Shown here piece by piece: positions 26,101-37,778 of a DNA stretch of 64,000 nucleotides. The notes under the pieces were generated by a model. The model ran no database searches, was not told the DNA's origin, and was given only the letters and a program-made list of their open reading frames with translations. The translations under genes were made by a program, and so were the position numbers. The stretch's first letter is position 1. Every line of letters begins with the position of its first letter. Origin of the DNA: Phoenix dactylifera (taxonomy: Eukaryota; Streptophyta; Magnoliopsida; Arecales; Arecaceae). The stretch is taken from assembly GCF_009389715.1 (NCBI RefSeq), contig NC_052407.1, positions 7,784,475 to 7,848,474 of the forward strand, in the 5' to 3' direction.

Positions 26101-29100
26101 GTGATTTATTGCATATAACCAAAAATTGGTGCATATTTCATAAATCTGGTTTTCCATTCATCATTGCATATTGCATATCCTCCACATCAGATTTCAAAAA
26201 CCTCATGGCCTCTTTGGTATATGTACAGAAAGCCTGCACCACTTAGCAGCAGCATGACATACTCGTGCATTGGCTAAGCTTCAATTTAATCAGCAAAATA
26301 TGATGTCAAAAAAAGTCATGAAAATAGTGAGGATTATGTTATTCAAGATATAATGTGAACAATAGAAACATGTTATCATTATAAGTGAAAATAGATGGAT
26401 GAAATTTGTAAGATGTATTCATGACAAAAGTGATGTGAGAATTAACTAGAACTCTTCAGGAATTCCCTTGAATTATTTAAAGAATTCAGTAAAAAGTTAG
26501 AAAGATAGAACTATTAATAGCTTTTCTTAATCAAATTAACATTCAAGAACTTTTTTCTTGTGAAAGAAATGGCAATAGTTGCATTTGCATTCAAATAAAC
26601 TGAAAAAAAACTAAATAAGCACCCAACAGCAGTCCAGCCCTAACCCAGATTTTGGGCAGGATCTCTCCCGTCCGAGTTCTCAAAAGGAAAAAAAAAAAAG
26701 CTAATTAGCTTCACATCACTCTGTTTTTGTAGTATTATCACACACACCTTACATCTGAATATCTCATGCATGAGAGACCTCTTTGTACATGACAATTCAT
26801 AGCTCCTTTTAGTATCTAACGTTTAACTCAAAACTCATAGACTAACAATAGAGGCTAAGATATGTGCTCCAAAGCTTGGCCAGGTTAGGTTAACGTATAG
26901 GCGGGCATGACCAAGACCTGTTTACGTTATTTCAATGCTTGTAAATAAATTAACATACCATCTTAAGTCATTGCCAATGACCAATTAGTAGGGGTGACAC
27001 TCAGGTTGGGTAAACCCATACCTAACCAACCTCAACATGTTTGCATACCACTCACCACTTCTCTCAGGCTTGGATCAAAAGTGTCAAGCTGATTACAGGT
27101 TGAGTGAGTTTTGATGAAGAACTAGTGCACCCAGGTGCAATCTGAATTTTATAATATGACATCTGCGTGAGTTTTGAATGAAGAACTAGTGCACCATGTG
27201 CAATCTGAATTTTATAATATGACATCCAACCACATTCCAAGCCTAACCATATATCTAAAATAAGCTCAACCAATCCCAGCCTAAAATTGGCCTAAACAAT
27301 AAATTTACGAGTAAAATCCTGTAAAACATACAATATAAACCAAGCCAATTTGAGCTCAACCTTAAAGACCTAAACCAGATTTTTGACAGTTAAAACTAAT
27401 GGCCCTTGCCCTGTAATCTTATGCCGATCTGTACGTACAGAAGGAAATCTTGATAATATACAAGCTAAAGCTCATCAATGCACAATAGAAGTTGGCAAGA
27501 TTATTACCTGAAAATATATCTGATCTGAACAAGTAGAATCACTGTGGTTGAAGAAAATACGAAAAGCACAATTATTTACTTCAACAGCAATCTGTGTGAT
27601 CAATCCAAACATCTTCTTGTCCAGAGATTGAGGCAATTGATGGATCTTGTATGGCATTAAGAAGACATGACCATACTCAACAGGATTTGCCTTACAAAAG
27701 GAGATCAGAATCAATGATAAACTAAAAACAAAGAATCTTGAGAATCTAGTTTAAAAGTACATCATACAAACACAGCCTAATTACTTACATTAATAACAAT
27801 CAATATTCCATCTTTTGGTACGATAGTCGAAGGAATAATCTCAGAGCTCTCCTTTTCTCCATGTGCAACACAAAAAAGTATATCCTCCTTGCAAATTTTT
27901 ATACAGCTTGACTTGATAGGCTCCAAAGTTTGGAGGACATTGTTCTCAAAATTTTGCAGGAAATTTGGATTCCAATTCTCATTCAACTGAGTGACAAAAT
28001 TCTTTTCACCACTGACAACCTGCAGAAGCATCACATATAAGGCTTATAGTAATTCTCGAAGATCAATAAATAAAAGCATGAATTGCATCAATTAGAACCC
28101 AAAAAAGACCTTTATTTCACAGGTGGTAACATCATACTTGAGCAGACCCTTCGATGCATGATCTTCCCACTGCGAGGCAACAATTTATAGATTTAAAAGA
28201 TAGTCCGGAATAAAATCAAAATATAAAGAACATTCATATAGATGATGTACCTGAGAAAGAAGAAGGGCATCCAATAAACTTTGCGTCTCTTCGGCTGTGA
28301 ATGGAAAACTCACATAGGCATCATTGCCTTCAGTAGGACTACCAAGCCAGTAAACATGTGTTCTAACACCCAAAAAATTTCCTAAAAATTGAGAAAAAAC
28401 TGTAAATAGTTAAAGTTCCTAAAACAGCTCAAAATCAGACACACATTTAGAATAAGTTTTAGGTGTTTAGCATGCCAGATCAAAATTTTACTTTAATAAG
28501 AAACAAAACTTAACTAAACAGTCAAGAACTAGGACCATTCCTCCATAATTTTTAAAGGATGTACTATTTAGACATTTTAAGCATAATGGCAAATTGTTAA
28601 CCTCTGTCCAGGAACCCAATTATGAATTTTGACCAGGAAAAGGTTCTGGGTGTAAACTTGTACATACAAATTGGACCAATTCCCCTACCTCTGCTCATCC
28701 ATATATGCTGATATTTGAAGAATGCTTCACAATTTGATTGATTAGAGAGACAATCACATTTTCAGGAAGAGAAATCAATTATGGCAGGTCTGCTTCTGGA
28801 ATGGCCCCTGCAACAGCCTGGCAATGGCTAATGTGGACTTCTGTTTTTCCTGCTAAACTAGACCCAGTTGTTCAGGCTGACAGTTGGGGTTGTGCTTCTG
28901 CTAGATAGACCCACCAAAAAAAAGAGAAGGAAAAGAAAAGGAAAGTAAATGGTAACATTTGCTAACTAGGGGAAGCCCATAATGACATCATAAAAATGTA
29001 ATTAGAGTAGGATGGTTACAAACTTTGCATTAGCCAAGTTCATTATGGAAGAAATAGCAAAAGAAATCTGAAGAGAGAATACCAGAGTTAGGATGAATAA

Positions 29101-29838
29101 AACATTGTGGACAGTAACATGAATTCAAATCTAGGCAAATGGGAAAACAAGGGAATGCTTGGTTGCTAAGCTACCTTCTCTATATGATATCTTGTACATA
29201 AGTGAGAAATTTAGTGCGAAGCCATTGAATCATTAGAGGAGGAGAGGCAGAGGACGAAAGAATTAGATGAGATTGGAGAGACTTCTGACCCTGCTACACC
29301 TCAAACATAACATCAACTGCAATTTCTCCAAACCACTCCGAACATGGAAGCCTAAAATAGTGGATAAATGGATGAAAACAGTTAGACTATTGCCAAGAAA
29401 GTGAAAGAATTAGTTATGTTGGAATCTTCTTTTCCAATGTTTGATAGTTGAAAGGAAATTCAAAAGGAAAATTTTTAAAAGAATTTTTGAATGGATTAGC
29501 TTTTTAGCTTCTATGACATAGCTACATCTTGCTAACAAATATACATTGAATTATGTTAAAAGAATTCCAAGGCTGACTTAATATGACAGTGACAGCCAGA
29601 GCAACCATATATTTCAATATGAAGAATTGCAATTAAGTGGGTGCATTAATAATAACTCCGGCAGGGGGGGGGTGGGGGGTGGACATGTGAACAAGACACA
29701 AATCAACAGGGAGAGATAAAAAGAAAAAAGAAAAAAAGCAATACCTGTGAAAGCCACTTTGTGACATTTGGACTGCTCCAAGCCAGGGTTCTGCTTCAGA
29801 AATGGGTATTCCCCATCAACCTGAGTGACTGATGCCAT
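23169..29838 (-). CDS. VTC2/GDP-hexose phosphorylase-family protein lacking the catalytic histidines, seven coding exons
   Basis: Read leftward, exons 29838-29745, 28381-28251, 28169-28110, 28019-27789, 27690-27508, 25442-25191 and 23366-23169 join in phase with GT-AG borders to about 382 residues. The chain follows GDP-L-galactose phosphorylase (VTC2/VTC5): LLDALLLSQWEDHASKGL, then FVTQLNENWNPN, then NPVEYGHVFLMPYKIHQLPQ, then FNLLISDCGAKIFLFPQ, ending ILKRMASISLDDDSFQALK. VTC2 enzymes carry out the committed step of plant ascorbate synthesis through a HIT-type motif, NHLHFQ. Here exon 5 ends SDQIYFQ, so both histidines are gone while the following residues are kept. About a dozen residues expected between exons 6 and 7 are also missing; a short exon may be unseen, or the protein may be shorter. 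The frames are otherwise clean, which suggests an expressed non-catalytic paralogue rather than a pseudogene. Function unknown. Confidence 0.82.
23746..23949. mobile_element. hAT-type MITE, 204 bp, GTACCG-rich
   Basis: The ends pair as terminal inverted repeats (CAAGGTCCGCCGTACCGG against CATGGCCTGCCGTACCGG, 15 of 18 alike). The flanks are the 8-bp duplication CATAGAAC (23738-23745 and 23950-23957). The interior is a tandem of TACCGGT-type hexamers and heptamers. Eight-base duplications and CA-G ends point to the hAT superfamily. It lies in the large intron before the last exon of the VTC2-like gene. Confidence 0.82.
24047..24482. mobile_element. hAT-type MITE, 436 bp, GAGCTCG-rich
   Basis: Terminal inverted repeats of 22 bp (TAGGCCTGTYAACGAGCCG onward) differ at one base. 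The flanks are the perfect 8-bp duplication ACCATAAA (24039-24046 and 24483-24490). The subterminal regions are dense in GAGCTCGAGCC and its variants on both strands, so the single strand could fold extensively. It is non-coding. It lies 97 bp from the previous MITE, in the same intron. Confidence 0.9.
27104..27229. repeat. 63-bp tandem duplication in an intron
   Basis: Two adjacent copies starting GTGAGTTTTGA at 27104 and 27167, about 90 percent alike, in the intron between coding exons 5 and 6 of the VTC2-like gene. Confidence 0.85.
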
Positions 29839-31006
29839 ATTTTACGATGCTTAATGCACTAATAACTAAGAAAAGCTACCAAAAAAAAGTTGATCAAGCT
29901 TCAGAACCACCGCCTGCAAGGAATGTCAGATCTGAAGGATGCCCACCAGCAGATGGTAGGGCACCCCGTCCACCGTGAAAAGAAGGGGAAGCAAGCAAAA
30001 ACTTAGAGAAACCTTGCAAGCATTCTCTTCCCCTTCTAATAATAAGACGGTATTCTTTGCTTAGAGCCGTGGTTGATTTACTGAAGCCAGCCCTAATCGG
30101 ACTAGCAATTCCCAAACAGCACCAACAAATTCAAAAGAATCTCCCAGCAGAAATCAACAATGAAGCAATTCAAAGAACACCAACTGTTCTTCTTGATTCA
30201 GACTGCCAAGCTCTGCCACAACTACTCAATAGCTTCTGCTTTTCTCTCGGAGACTGAACCGATCCATGTCACAGTTCAGAACTCAAAAGCTTCCAAATAT
30301 ATCCTTCTTCCGACCTGGATATCTCGGCGAAGAATTTAAACCTATTTTGATCAAATTACAAACAAAATTTTCTCATAAACATATAAAAATCCCACAAATA
30401 AAAAGATTTTATCATCGATTCAGATATCCACAGACAGATGGATCAATCCAAATTCTAGAAAAAGAAGGGGACAATAATGTCTTTCAACCAAAAACTTACC
30501 TCGGCCCAGCGGGCGAACATGCCGGGCTCCGGCTCCGCGCACCTGCTGACACCTTTCGAAGCACTTTCACGTGTAACAATAGATCGAACCAAAACGAAGA
30601 AAAGTCAAATATTTAACACAAATCGAATAAAATTTGAAGTATTTCAAAACAATGAAACCAAAAAATCAAGCTTCATAACCCTAGATTACCGAAATTTGAG
30701 CACAACAAAGCAAGAATTTCTCCTCAAGGATCAAATCCTAAACCCCAATTCTCGAACAAACGCAATTGGGCCACGAAAAATTCCCAGAGAGGGGCATAGA
30801 AGACATGCGAGAGAGAGGCGGAGAGAGAGGGAGAGAGATCAAAGAGCGCGGAGCGGTGGGGCGATCGAAGATACCTAGGGTTCTTGAAAGACGAGGAAGC
30901 GGACGGGAGAAAAGAGCCGTCTTTGGGGAAGCGAAAACCGAGAGGTAAATCGTGTGGTTCTGTTGACGTGCCGGAGAGCTCTAAAAGCTATCGGTTCTAT
31001 TTATAG
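29839..31006 (-). promoter_or_regulatory. TATA box, non-coding first exon and leader intron of the VTC2-like gene
   Basis: On the minus strand CTATAAATAG lies at 31006-30997, a textbook TATA box. Transcription would start near 30970. A donor AACCCTAG|GTATC at 30875/30874 and an acceptor CTTTTCTTAG at 29866 define a leader intron of about 1 kb. The translated exon then begins 27 bases upstream of the ATG at 29838. The splice sites are read from sequence only. Confidence 0.65.
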
Positions 31007-32690
31007 TGTTTTGGGAATCACAACCGTTGCTTTGGAAAGCATCATTTGAGTATATGCTAAAAGGAGGGCAAATTCTCCCAGAGCCCAGGAACCAACCACA
31101 CCATGACACCATGCGCTTGCATGTTTTTGGGAAAAAAGAAATAAAAACAAAAGCCTACGTGTCACAACTTGCACTCCAGATCACAACTTTTAACATACAT
31201 CACACCAATGACATAAATTGCCCCAATCCTTTTGCTTCAATTATTATGCCATGGTAATTTAGCATCAAGATATCTAAATGGACTTAGTGGCTCGAGCTCT
31301 ACTCGTTTCGAAAAAACCTAGAATCAACCATAGAGATGTTAAATAAACCACGCTTGGATCAGCAAAACATGCTTGAAATTAATTTTATGATGAACGAGAA
31401 TCAACTTGATTTGATAAGGCTCAAATACATCAATATTATAATAATATATTACATTATATAGATAATAGGATGCTGGTTTAATACTTTAGTTTACGAACTT
31501 TTTATCCTTTGAATTAATTAAATGTTAAGATAGGCTTGAATCAAGATTTGAACCAAGTTTGTAAGCAAGATTGAATTGAGCTTGATTCAAGCTCGAATTG
31601 TTTTCAACTTGATTTAGGATTAAGGCTTATGTTCTACTCAATTCAAAATTTAATTGAAATTGAACTTGAAATAATGATAATCAAATCAAGTTTGATCTCA
31701 AGTTTGTAATCAATTTCAAACCAAGCTTGATTAGACCCAAGCTTAATCAAACTTGGCCAGATTACCCTGTTGTTGGCATATATAGAGACATTAAAAGGGG
31801 GAGAACATCTCATATGTTGGAGTTTTAATTTTTAAAGATTTAAAATTTAAAAATAAAAAAACATTATTATCTCTCCTAATTGTTAGTTGTTTCAAAAGCT
31901 TTAAAACTCCATCCTTTTTTAGCCTCACATCGGATATGTGAAAACAAGACCTCTAGCTTAAATGGAAATTCTTTCCCAAGAAGCCCAAATCGAGTTTTGA
32001 GGGAAATGAGCTAGTGACCACATGCGCATAGGCTTCGTTCGGTTTGGCTGTGATGCCGGTGCATACCTTTTTGGTTATAGTATTTCTAAAGCATCGTATA
32101 ACCTCGGAACTGATAAATTGATAAATAAACTTCTAGGATATAATATCCACTCCACTCCTTCTGGTACTCTATCTCTCATAGTGCACTACTTCCGAGACCA
32201 AGACAACTCCTTTCTTTTTCTAATTTTTTTCCACTTTCGTCTTCCTTTTATGAGCAATTGAAGGAAGTCATCTAGCCAAGCCTCCCAGCGATCATGCTCA
32301 TTAGAGAAAGTTCGGGTTGAGCCCGATTGTTATACCTTAGAGACGAGATCGTCGCAGACCCGTATGTAGGGAGCAACTCATGTTTTCAAGATAGTATACA
32401 TCACATGTCTCGATCCAAGCAAAATTTTTCAATCAATTATTTTTTAAGATTTTGTAAATATAAAGTTCTAGTTCATTTTATTATTTTAATACAAAAGGTA
32501 ATAATTTCTAGGCCATATTCCACCAACAATCCAAGAACGTGATTTTGATTACTATTGATTGCTTAAAATTAAATCTACTTTGATTGCATAAAAGCAAAAA
32601 AAAAAATTATTAATATCGTTTAGATGTACTTCAAAAGTGGAGGGAGATTGGCTGGAGCCTAGTGTACCATAACCAAGCTGCTTTCCAAAG
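31007..32690. other. Intergenic stretch, no gene recognised
   Basis: The stretch from 31280 to 31760 is rich in CAAGCTTGA and TTGAATCAAG words on both strands. It may be a worn copy of the GAGCTCG-rich repeat type seen at 24047-24482, but no ends can be drawn. A CTCACATCGG word occurs at about 31923. Confidence 0.4.
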
Positions 32691-33900
32691 GATGGCTGTG
32701 AAAGATCAACATAGCACCAAGTAGGTGGCCCCTTGGAGCATCATAAGGGCCTTAAGCTCTCCAAGTGGCCTAGGGGGTCCGAAGTCCCATCATATGTTTA
32801 TAGCTACGGTATTTTTAACCGAGGCAGGAGAGATTCCTCCATAATTCTTGTCGAGAACGGGGTCTCAATGGTGAAGTCGATGTCTTTCTCAAGAGTGGCG
32901 TTGCAGCTCCTTAGAGCTTTGAGGTGGCTATCCATCTCCTCGATCTTGCAATCGAGGTCGGCTTCTCTCCTGAAGACCCTCTATAATCGATAAGGGGATG
33001 AATGGCTCGGCATTGATCCTTCTCGAAATTGTGAGCTCGGTGATTGATGCCTCTTGTCTTGTTCTAGACTTTACGAACGAGAGTGATGGCTGCATTGGGC
33101 TAGTCCTAGACTCCGGGGATGGGAGCAATGGCAAGGCTAAGACCGCCCTAGGCTCAAAGGATGGTAGTGGTGGCTTGACTATGTTGGGTTCTCATGGTTG
33201 CTTGGTGTGCGAGCCTGCTACTACTGCTACTGGTTGGCAGCCATCTGTTACAGGTTTTGAATGGCTATGGTCAGTATCTAAACATGCCGAATGAATAATT
33301 GAAACTGTTCGACGGTGACCATCAATGCTGCCTATGATTTCTATGGAGGCAGAGCCCTCTAAGAGTTATGTAGAGAGCTGTCAGACTTCATTGCTGCAAG
33401 TCATCTACTAATCAATCGAACCTTCGAATGTGGAATCATGACTCTTCCTCTAGTGCCAATCTATTGACGTTGAGATCTCGCCTAACCTAGGCACCGAGCT
33501 AACGAGGTCTTTGGAGAGATCGGCCTACCTGCTGTCTCAATCGATGGAGTCAGCTTGAGGGTCGCTGCATGCCTTTGAGGTGTATGGGATGGAGAAGGTT
33601 GTGCTCAGATGGTGGCTCCAATGTTGGATCTAATCTGAAACAATGCAGACAAAGAAAGTCCATTTGCTGGAGGAGTATCCGGCATGAGACCCTCCAATGT
33701 CTAAGTCAAATTCAACTCTTCGAGAACTATAAAGATATCATGAGACTAGCAGGATGGCAACTAATGGGGTCAAAAGAGCACCAGAACTTAGAGAACTTAA
33801 AAAAAACTTACCCGGACGGTCCCCTTAGTGTGGAATATATAGGCGAGGGATGGTGCATGTCGCCGAGTAAATCAAGCATGTGCGCTGGTTGTTTCTGATA
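32690..33900 (-). mobile_element. Gypsy/Tat retrotransposon fossil: part of 5' LTR, leader and start of gag
   Basis: Read leftward, a TATA-like CTATATATTCC (about 33833-33843) precedes LTR-like sequence and a leader around 33605-33630 (GATCCAACATTGG). Gag-type protein similarity follows further left: a KIEEMDSHLKALRS coiled stretch and the phrase PFSTRIMEESLLPRLKIP, typical of plant Gypsy gag. It is heavily broken and old; no pol or second LTR was recognised. The right boundary is uncertain and could extend some hundred bases beyond. Confidence 0.6.
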
Positions 33901-35168
33901 ACAGATGGCGCATCTTTCCTAAAGATCATGCTCGCACAACTCGCTTATGTGGATCGCTCGTACGTCGTGCAATAAAGAAACTATTCGCGATCATGGCCGA
34001 GCTGTCATCACTAGTTGGAAGAAGAGTTTGAAATTTGAAGAACTCTCCACATGCCTCTAGGGTCGGCCATGTCACATGTGACGTGCTTTTATTAGTAGGC
34101 TTATGGCTACGTGGTGAGCTCTTTTTGGTTGGTCTGCCATGCCGTCTATGGTTGGTTCCAAAGCGTATCAGGTATCTAGTTATTTCTAGCAAACCACCAT
34201 CTAATACAAGTGATGAATTTTGGGTTTTTGATGAGACTAAACATATTGTCCTCACAACTCCAATTCCATAATAAAATAAAGCAACATGTGTTCTTCTAAG
34301 TTCAAGAGCTTCATCTAACCAAATCGGCTGGTCGTGCAGCATAAGGGCAACAATGAAGGTGCATCCAAATGCGAATGAAGGGACAACTACCCTCTCATTA
34401 GAAAGTAAATATTGGTTGTTCGATAGTCACTTTGTGACATTGCTTGTTCAAATTTGCCGGTGGCCAATGCTGTAGGAGTAATGCTACAAGGAGCCATTTA
34501 CATGCACATAAAATTTTCATCTGCCACGTGGCACAAGAGGATTAGTATCGTAGTCAGAATTAGTAGCAATCATGGGGATTGATGGGCCGTGAAGTTGCCA
34601 GCCCAGCATCAGTGGGCCTTGGCAACTTTCTTCACGCCCCCAAGCGTTTTCCACGCTGCAGGATGACCAACCCAATTGAATGTTAAACCACCTCTCCCTG
34701 ACATCCAACAACAAACTTAAAAGCTTTTGAAGTAAACAATAGGAATATCAGATGGAGAGAGCCATAATAGTTGTCAAGCAACATTCGCCTCTCTCTCTCT
34801 CTCTCTAATACCCCATGATAACAGCTTATAATAGTTGCTTTTCTGAGAATATCAGTGACTATATCACCACCACTTCATTAAGATGTGAAACAATAAATGG
34901 CCGAAGCACAGAGAGGACAAACATGCATTCAGATAGGCCAACGGAGCCGCAGATTGGATGGTTACTCACGTGGCCAGTCATTCAGACGGTACTCTGTAAA
35001 CCCGAGAGGAGGAGCTGCCTAGGATACTCTATGATATTTTGTTTTCAGACTTTATTGGATGCGTCCGTACTCATATAGTGTAGTATAACATGCCCGTCCT
35101 AGCAAAAAAAAAAAAAAAACCTAAATGCCGATGTACACCACCGAACAAGATAGGCATCCAACCTAAAT
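33901..35168. other. Intergenic stretch
   Basis: Possibly includes the rest of the Gypsy LTR at its left end. A CT microsatellite lies at about 34790-34806 and a poly-A run at about 35104-35119. No gene recognised. Confidence 0.4.
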
Positions 35169-35173
35169 GAAAC

Positions 35174-35588
35174 TGTGAGGACCCGTGCGGGCGTGTGTTT
35201 AGTCCCACATCGGTTATTCGCTGGATAGATCTTGGGTACTTATACAGGATCAAAGAACCCAAATAATACCTTATGGTTAGCCATTTTGGATGAGGTTCTA
35301 GGTTGTTACAAATGGTATCAAAGCGGACCCAGCCCATAACTTATATGGACTAGGCAACACTGCAGCACGGATCCATTGGGGCTGACCACGGGCCAATCGT
35401 GGTGTTTGTGGTTTGATTTGAATAGATATGAACCCCTAGCCTGACGAGGACGTCATGGCTTAAACGGGAGAGTATGTGAGGACTCGTGCGGTTATTCGTT
35501 GGGTAGATCTTGGGTACTTATACAGGATCAAGGAACCTAAATAATACATTCTGGCTAGACATTTTGGGTAAGGTCCTGGGTTGTTATA
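35174..35588 (+). mobile_element. TRIM (miniature LTR retrotransposon), whole copy
   Basis: Left LTR 35174-35310 begins TGTGAGGACCCG and ends GTTGTTACA. It is followed two bases later by TGGTATCAAAGC (35313-35324), close to the initiator-tRNA-Met primer-binding site. A purine-rich tract (AAACGGGAGAGTA) directly precedes the right LTR (35475-35588). The 5-bp duplication GAAAC flanks the element at 35169-35173 and 35589-35593. Total 415 bp, with no coding capacity as expected for TRIMs. The LTRs have diverged somewhat, so it is not young. The LTR contains the phrase TTTAGTCCCACATCGGTTAT, shared with the copy at 45118-45552. Confidence 0.93.
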
Positions 35589-35785
35589 GAAACCCAGACC
35601 TCCAAATGCAAAACATAAGAGACTACTACCATGACGTAGCAAAAAAATGTCAGCAATGATACATAATTGCATCTTATCTGATGTGACCATCTTTCAAGCT
35701 TTCACCACTTATTGAAAACGGTCAGGGTCAAAGAAAGCTTCTCCATGAGGAATTCGAAGAGGAATTCGAATACGGCCTTGTATGC

Positions 35786-36001
35786 ATACCCCATTCCTTT
35801 CATGCAAGTCTTCCGAACTGAAAGAAAGTTCACAATTTCTTCACAATTTTGCAGGAGTCGCTATAAGTTTCATAATGCCTCCATACCCCATTCCTTATCG
35901 TATTCTTTTTCTTTTTCATGTAAGTATTCTGAACTGAAAGTTAGTTCACAATTTCATAACAATTTTGCAGGAGTCACTATAAGTTTCACAATGCCTCCAT
36001 A
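35786..36001. repeat. Two-copy tandem duplication of about 100 bp
   Basis: Copies start ATACCCCATTCC at 35786 and 35883. Both run through CACAATTT and TTTTGCAGGAGTC to AATGCCTCCATA. The second copy is somewhat longer. Confidence 0.85.
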
Positions 36002-37778
36002 TCAGCTGTATATCACTTACTATGTCTACAGAATTGAATTGATAATGGTTGGTGGTAACCTGCATGCACATTGTCTCCAATTGATAGTTTCTGGTTTGAT
36101 ACAAGAAGCACATGCATGGAAAAGGGATTGCAAGAATTTTTAATGCATCCACAGATTTTAGGTGTTCTTATGTACCAATGGAATGAAATACTCTTCCTGT
36201 GAGACAGAGATTAGGGAAATTTTTTTAAAAAAATCAAAACTGTTCTAAAACCCAGAAGAACTGCCGCAGTCCAAATTTAGGTGTGCATCCCTTGTCATGG
36301 GAGTAAATTACAGAACCATGCAAAGAAGCTTCACCTATTAGTTTAAATCTATATGTTACAACTTTGAGGGCACAGAGACTAAAGCCATTTGGCTCGGATA
36401 AAACAAAGAGAAGCTCTTGGATTTCATTGTTGAAGCTTGTGTCATTAATGCCATGACAATGGTGGCTTAGTGGTATGATCTAGGGACGATTGGTAGATCG
36501 AGATGAAATAAAATGACATTTTGCAAAATATCCATATAAAAACTAGACAAGTCAATCTGAATGCAGAGAAGGTTTGGAGTATCATAATACAGAAGAATAT
36601 CAGTCACGTATGTGCTAATATTTTTACCTTGGTACCCCCCATGCCCCAATATCTATTCACATTTTGCCAATATGGGGTGGTACGGCATGCAGTATGTATT
36701 GTGGCATGGGGCGGTTAAGTACCGTGGTATGATCGAGTTTTCAATCTTATGCATGAGGCACTAAATATGAGATCTTGAATGCTGTCAGCATTCCTACAAT
36801 CTCTTATACTTTCTCCAATTCTTGCTTAACTCTAGAAGAATTTTTGTCAAAGCTTTCATAATGACAAGGTCACAATGTCTATGTGGAATGTAATCAAGCT
36901 GCTGACTGGACAGCAAATTTTTGGAGTTCTTCTAATGCTATTTTATGGAGAAATTGTTCCCAGTGGAACTTTTGGAACAAGTAAGAGCCGATCAGATGGC
37001 TCTCTAGTCATGGAATGGTTCCTGCCCTGGGGTTTGCCCCTGGGGTTTGTTTACAAAAAAAAAAAAGGAAAAAGAGAGAGAAAAAAGAAATCATTGTACG
37101 TCTTTTCATCTTTAAAACTTTGATGATGGATCGGTGCTCAAGTTGTGTTCATGTATTAACCCATAGGTGAAACCAAAGCAAGATTAAAAAATATAGCAAA
37201 ACTTCTAAGTCAACAATTAAAGATTAACTTTGAGTAACCTCAACCTTTAGCAATTCAAATTGGACTTTATCATGACAGTCAAGTAGTAAGTTGATGCATG
37301 ATTAACATCAGTGGATCTAAACCAATAATGAAATCCAAGAGAGAAGAAAATAACAAAACTGAACAACTATTACCAGTGAGGCAAGCATAGTACACATATG
37401 CAGAGTATGTGCATCAAGATCTTCAAACCATAGACGAGTACACTTGGTACCCTTTATACAGTACCATTGGCAAACGTGTATTCTCTTACAAATAATTAAC
37501 AAACGAATAGAATTATAGATCTGGAAAAGTGATAAAACCATTTCAAGATCTGCACGGTTTCAAACTTCAGTAACAGTACACCAGTCCTATGCATCAAAAG
37601 GAGCTGCTATAAAATATATGGCTATTCAGACACCATTCATCTCCGAAACCTTTGCTATGAGGGACCAAAACAGTAGTAAAGCAGACTTAAAATATACCAA
37701 GAGATTTGAAAATTGTAGCACTTACCTAATACAAGTGCTAAACTGATTTGAGATGCCAGCATCTCAAATACCAGAAGA
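36002..37778. other. Intergenic stretch downstream of HERK2
   Basis: No gene recognised. At 36620-36735, words such as GGTACCCCCCATGCCCC and GCATGGGGCGGTTAAGTACC suggest a worn inverted-repeat element of the GTACC-rich type. The right end should hold the 3' untranslated region of the receptor kinase. Confidence 0.45.
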
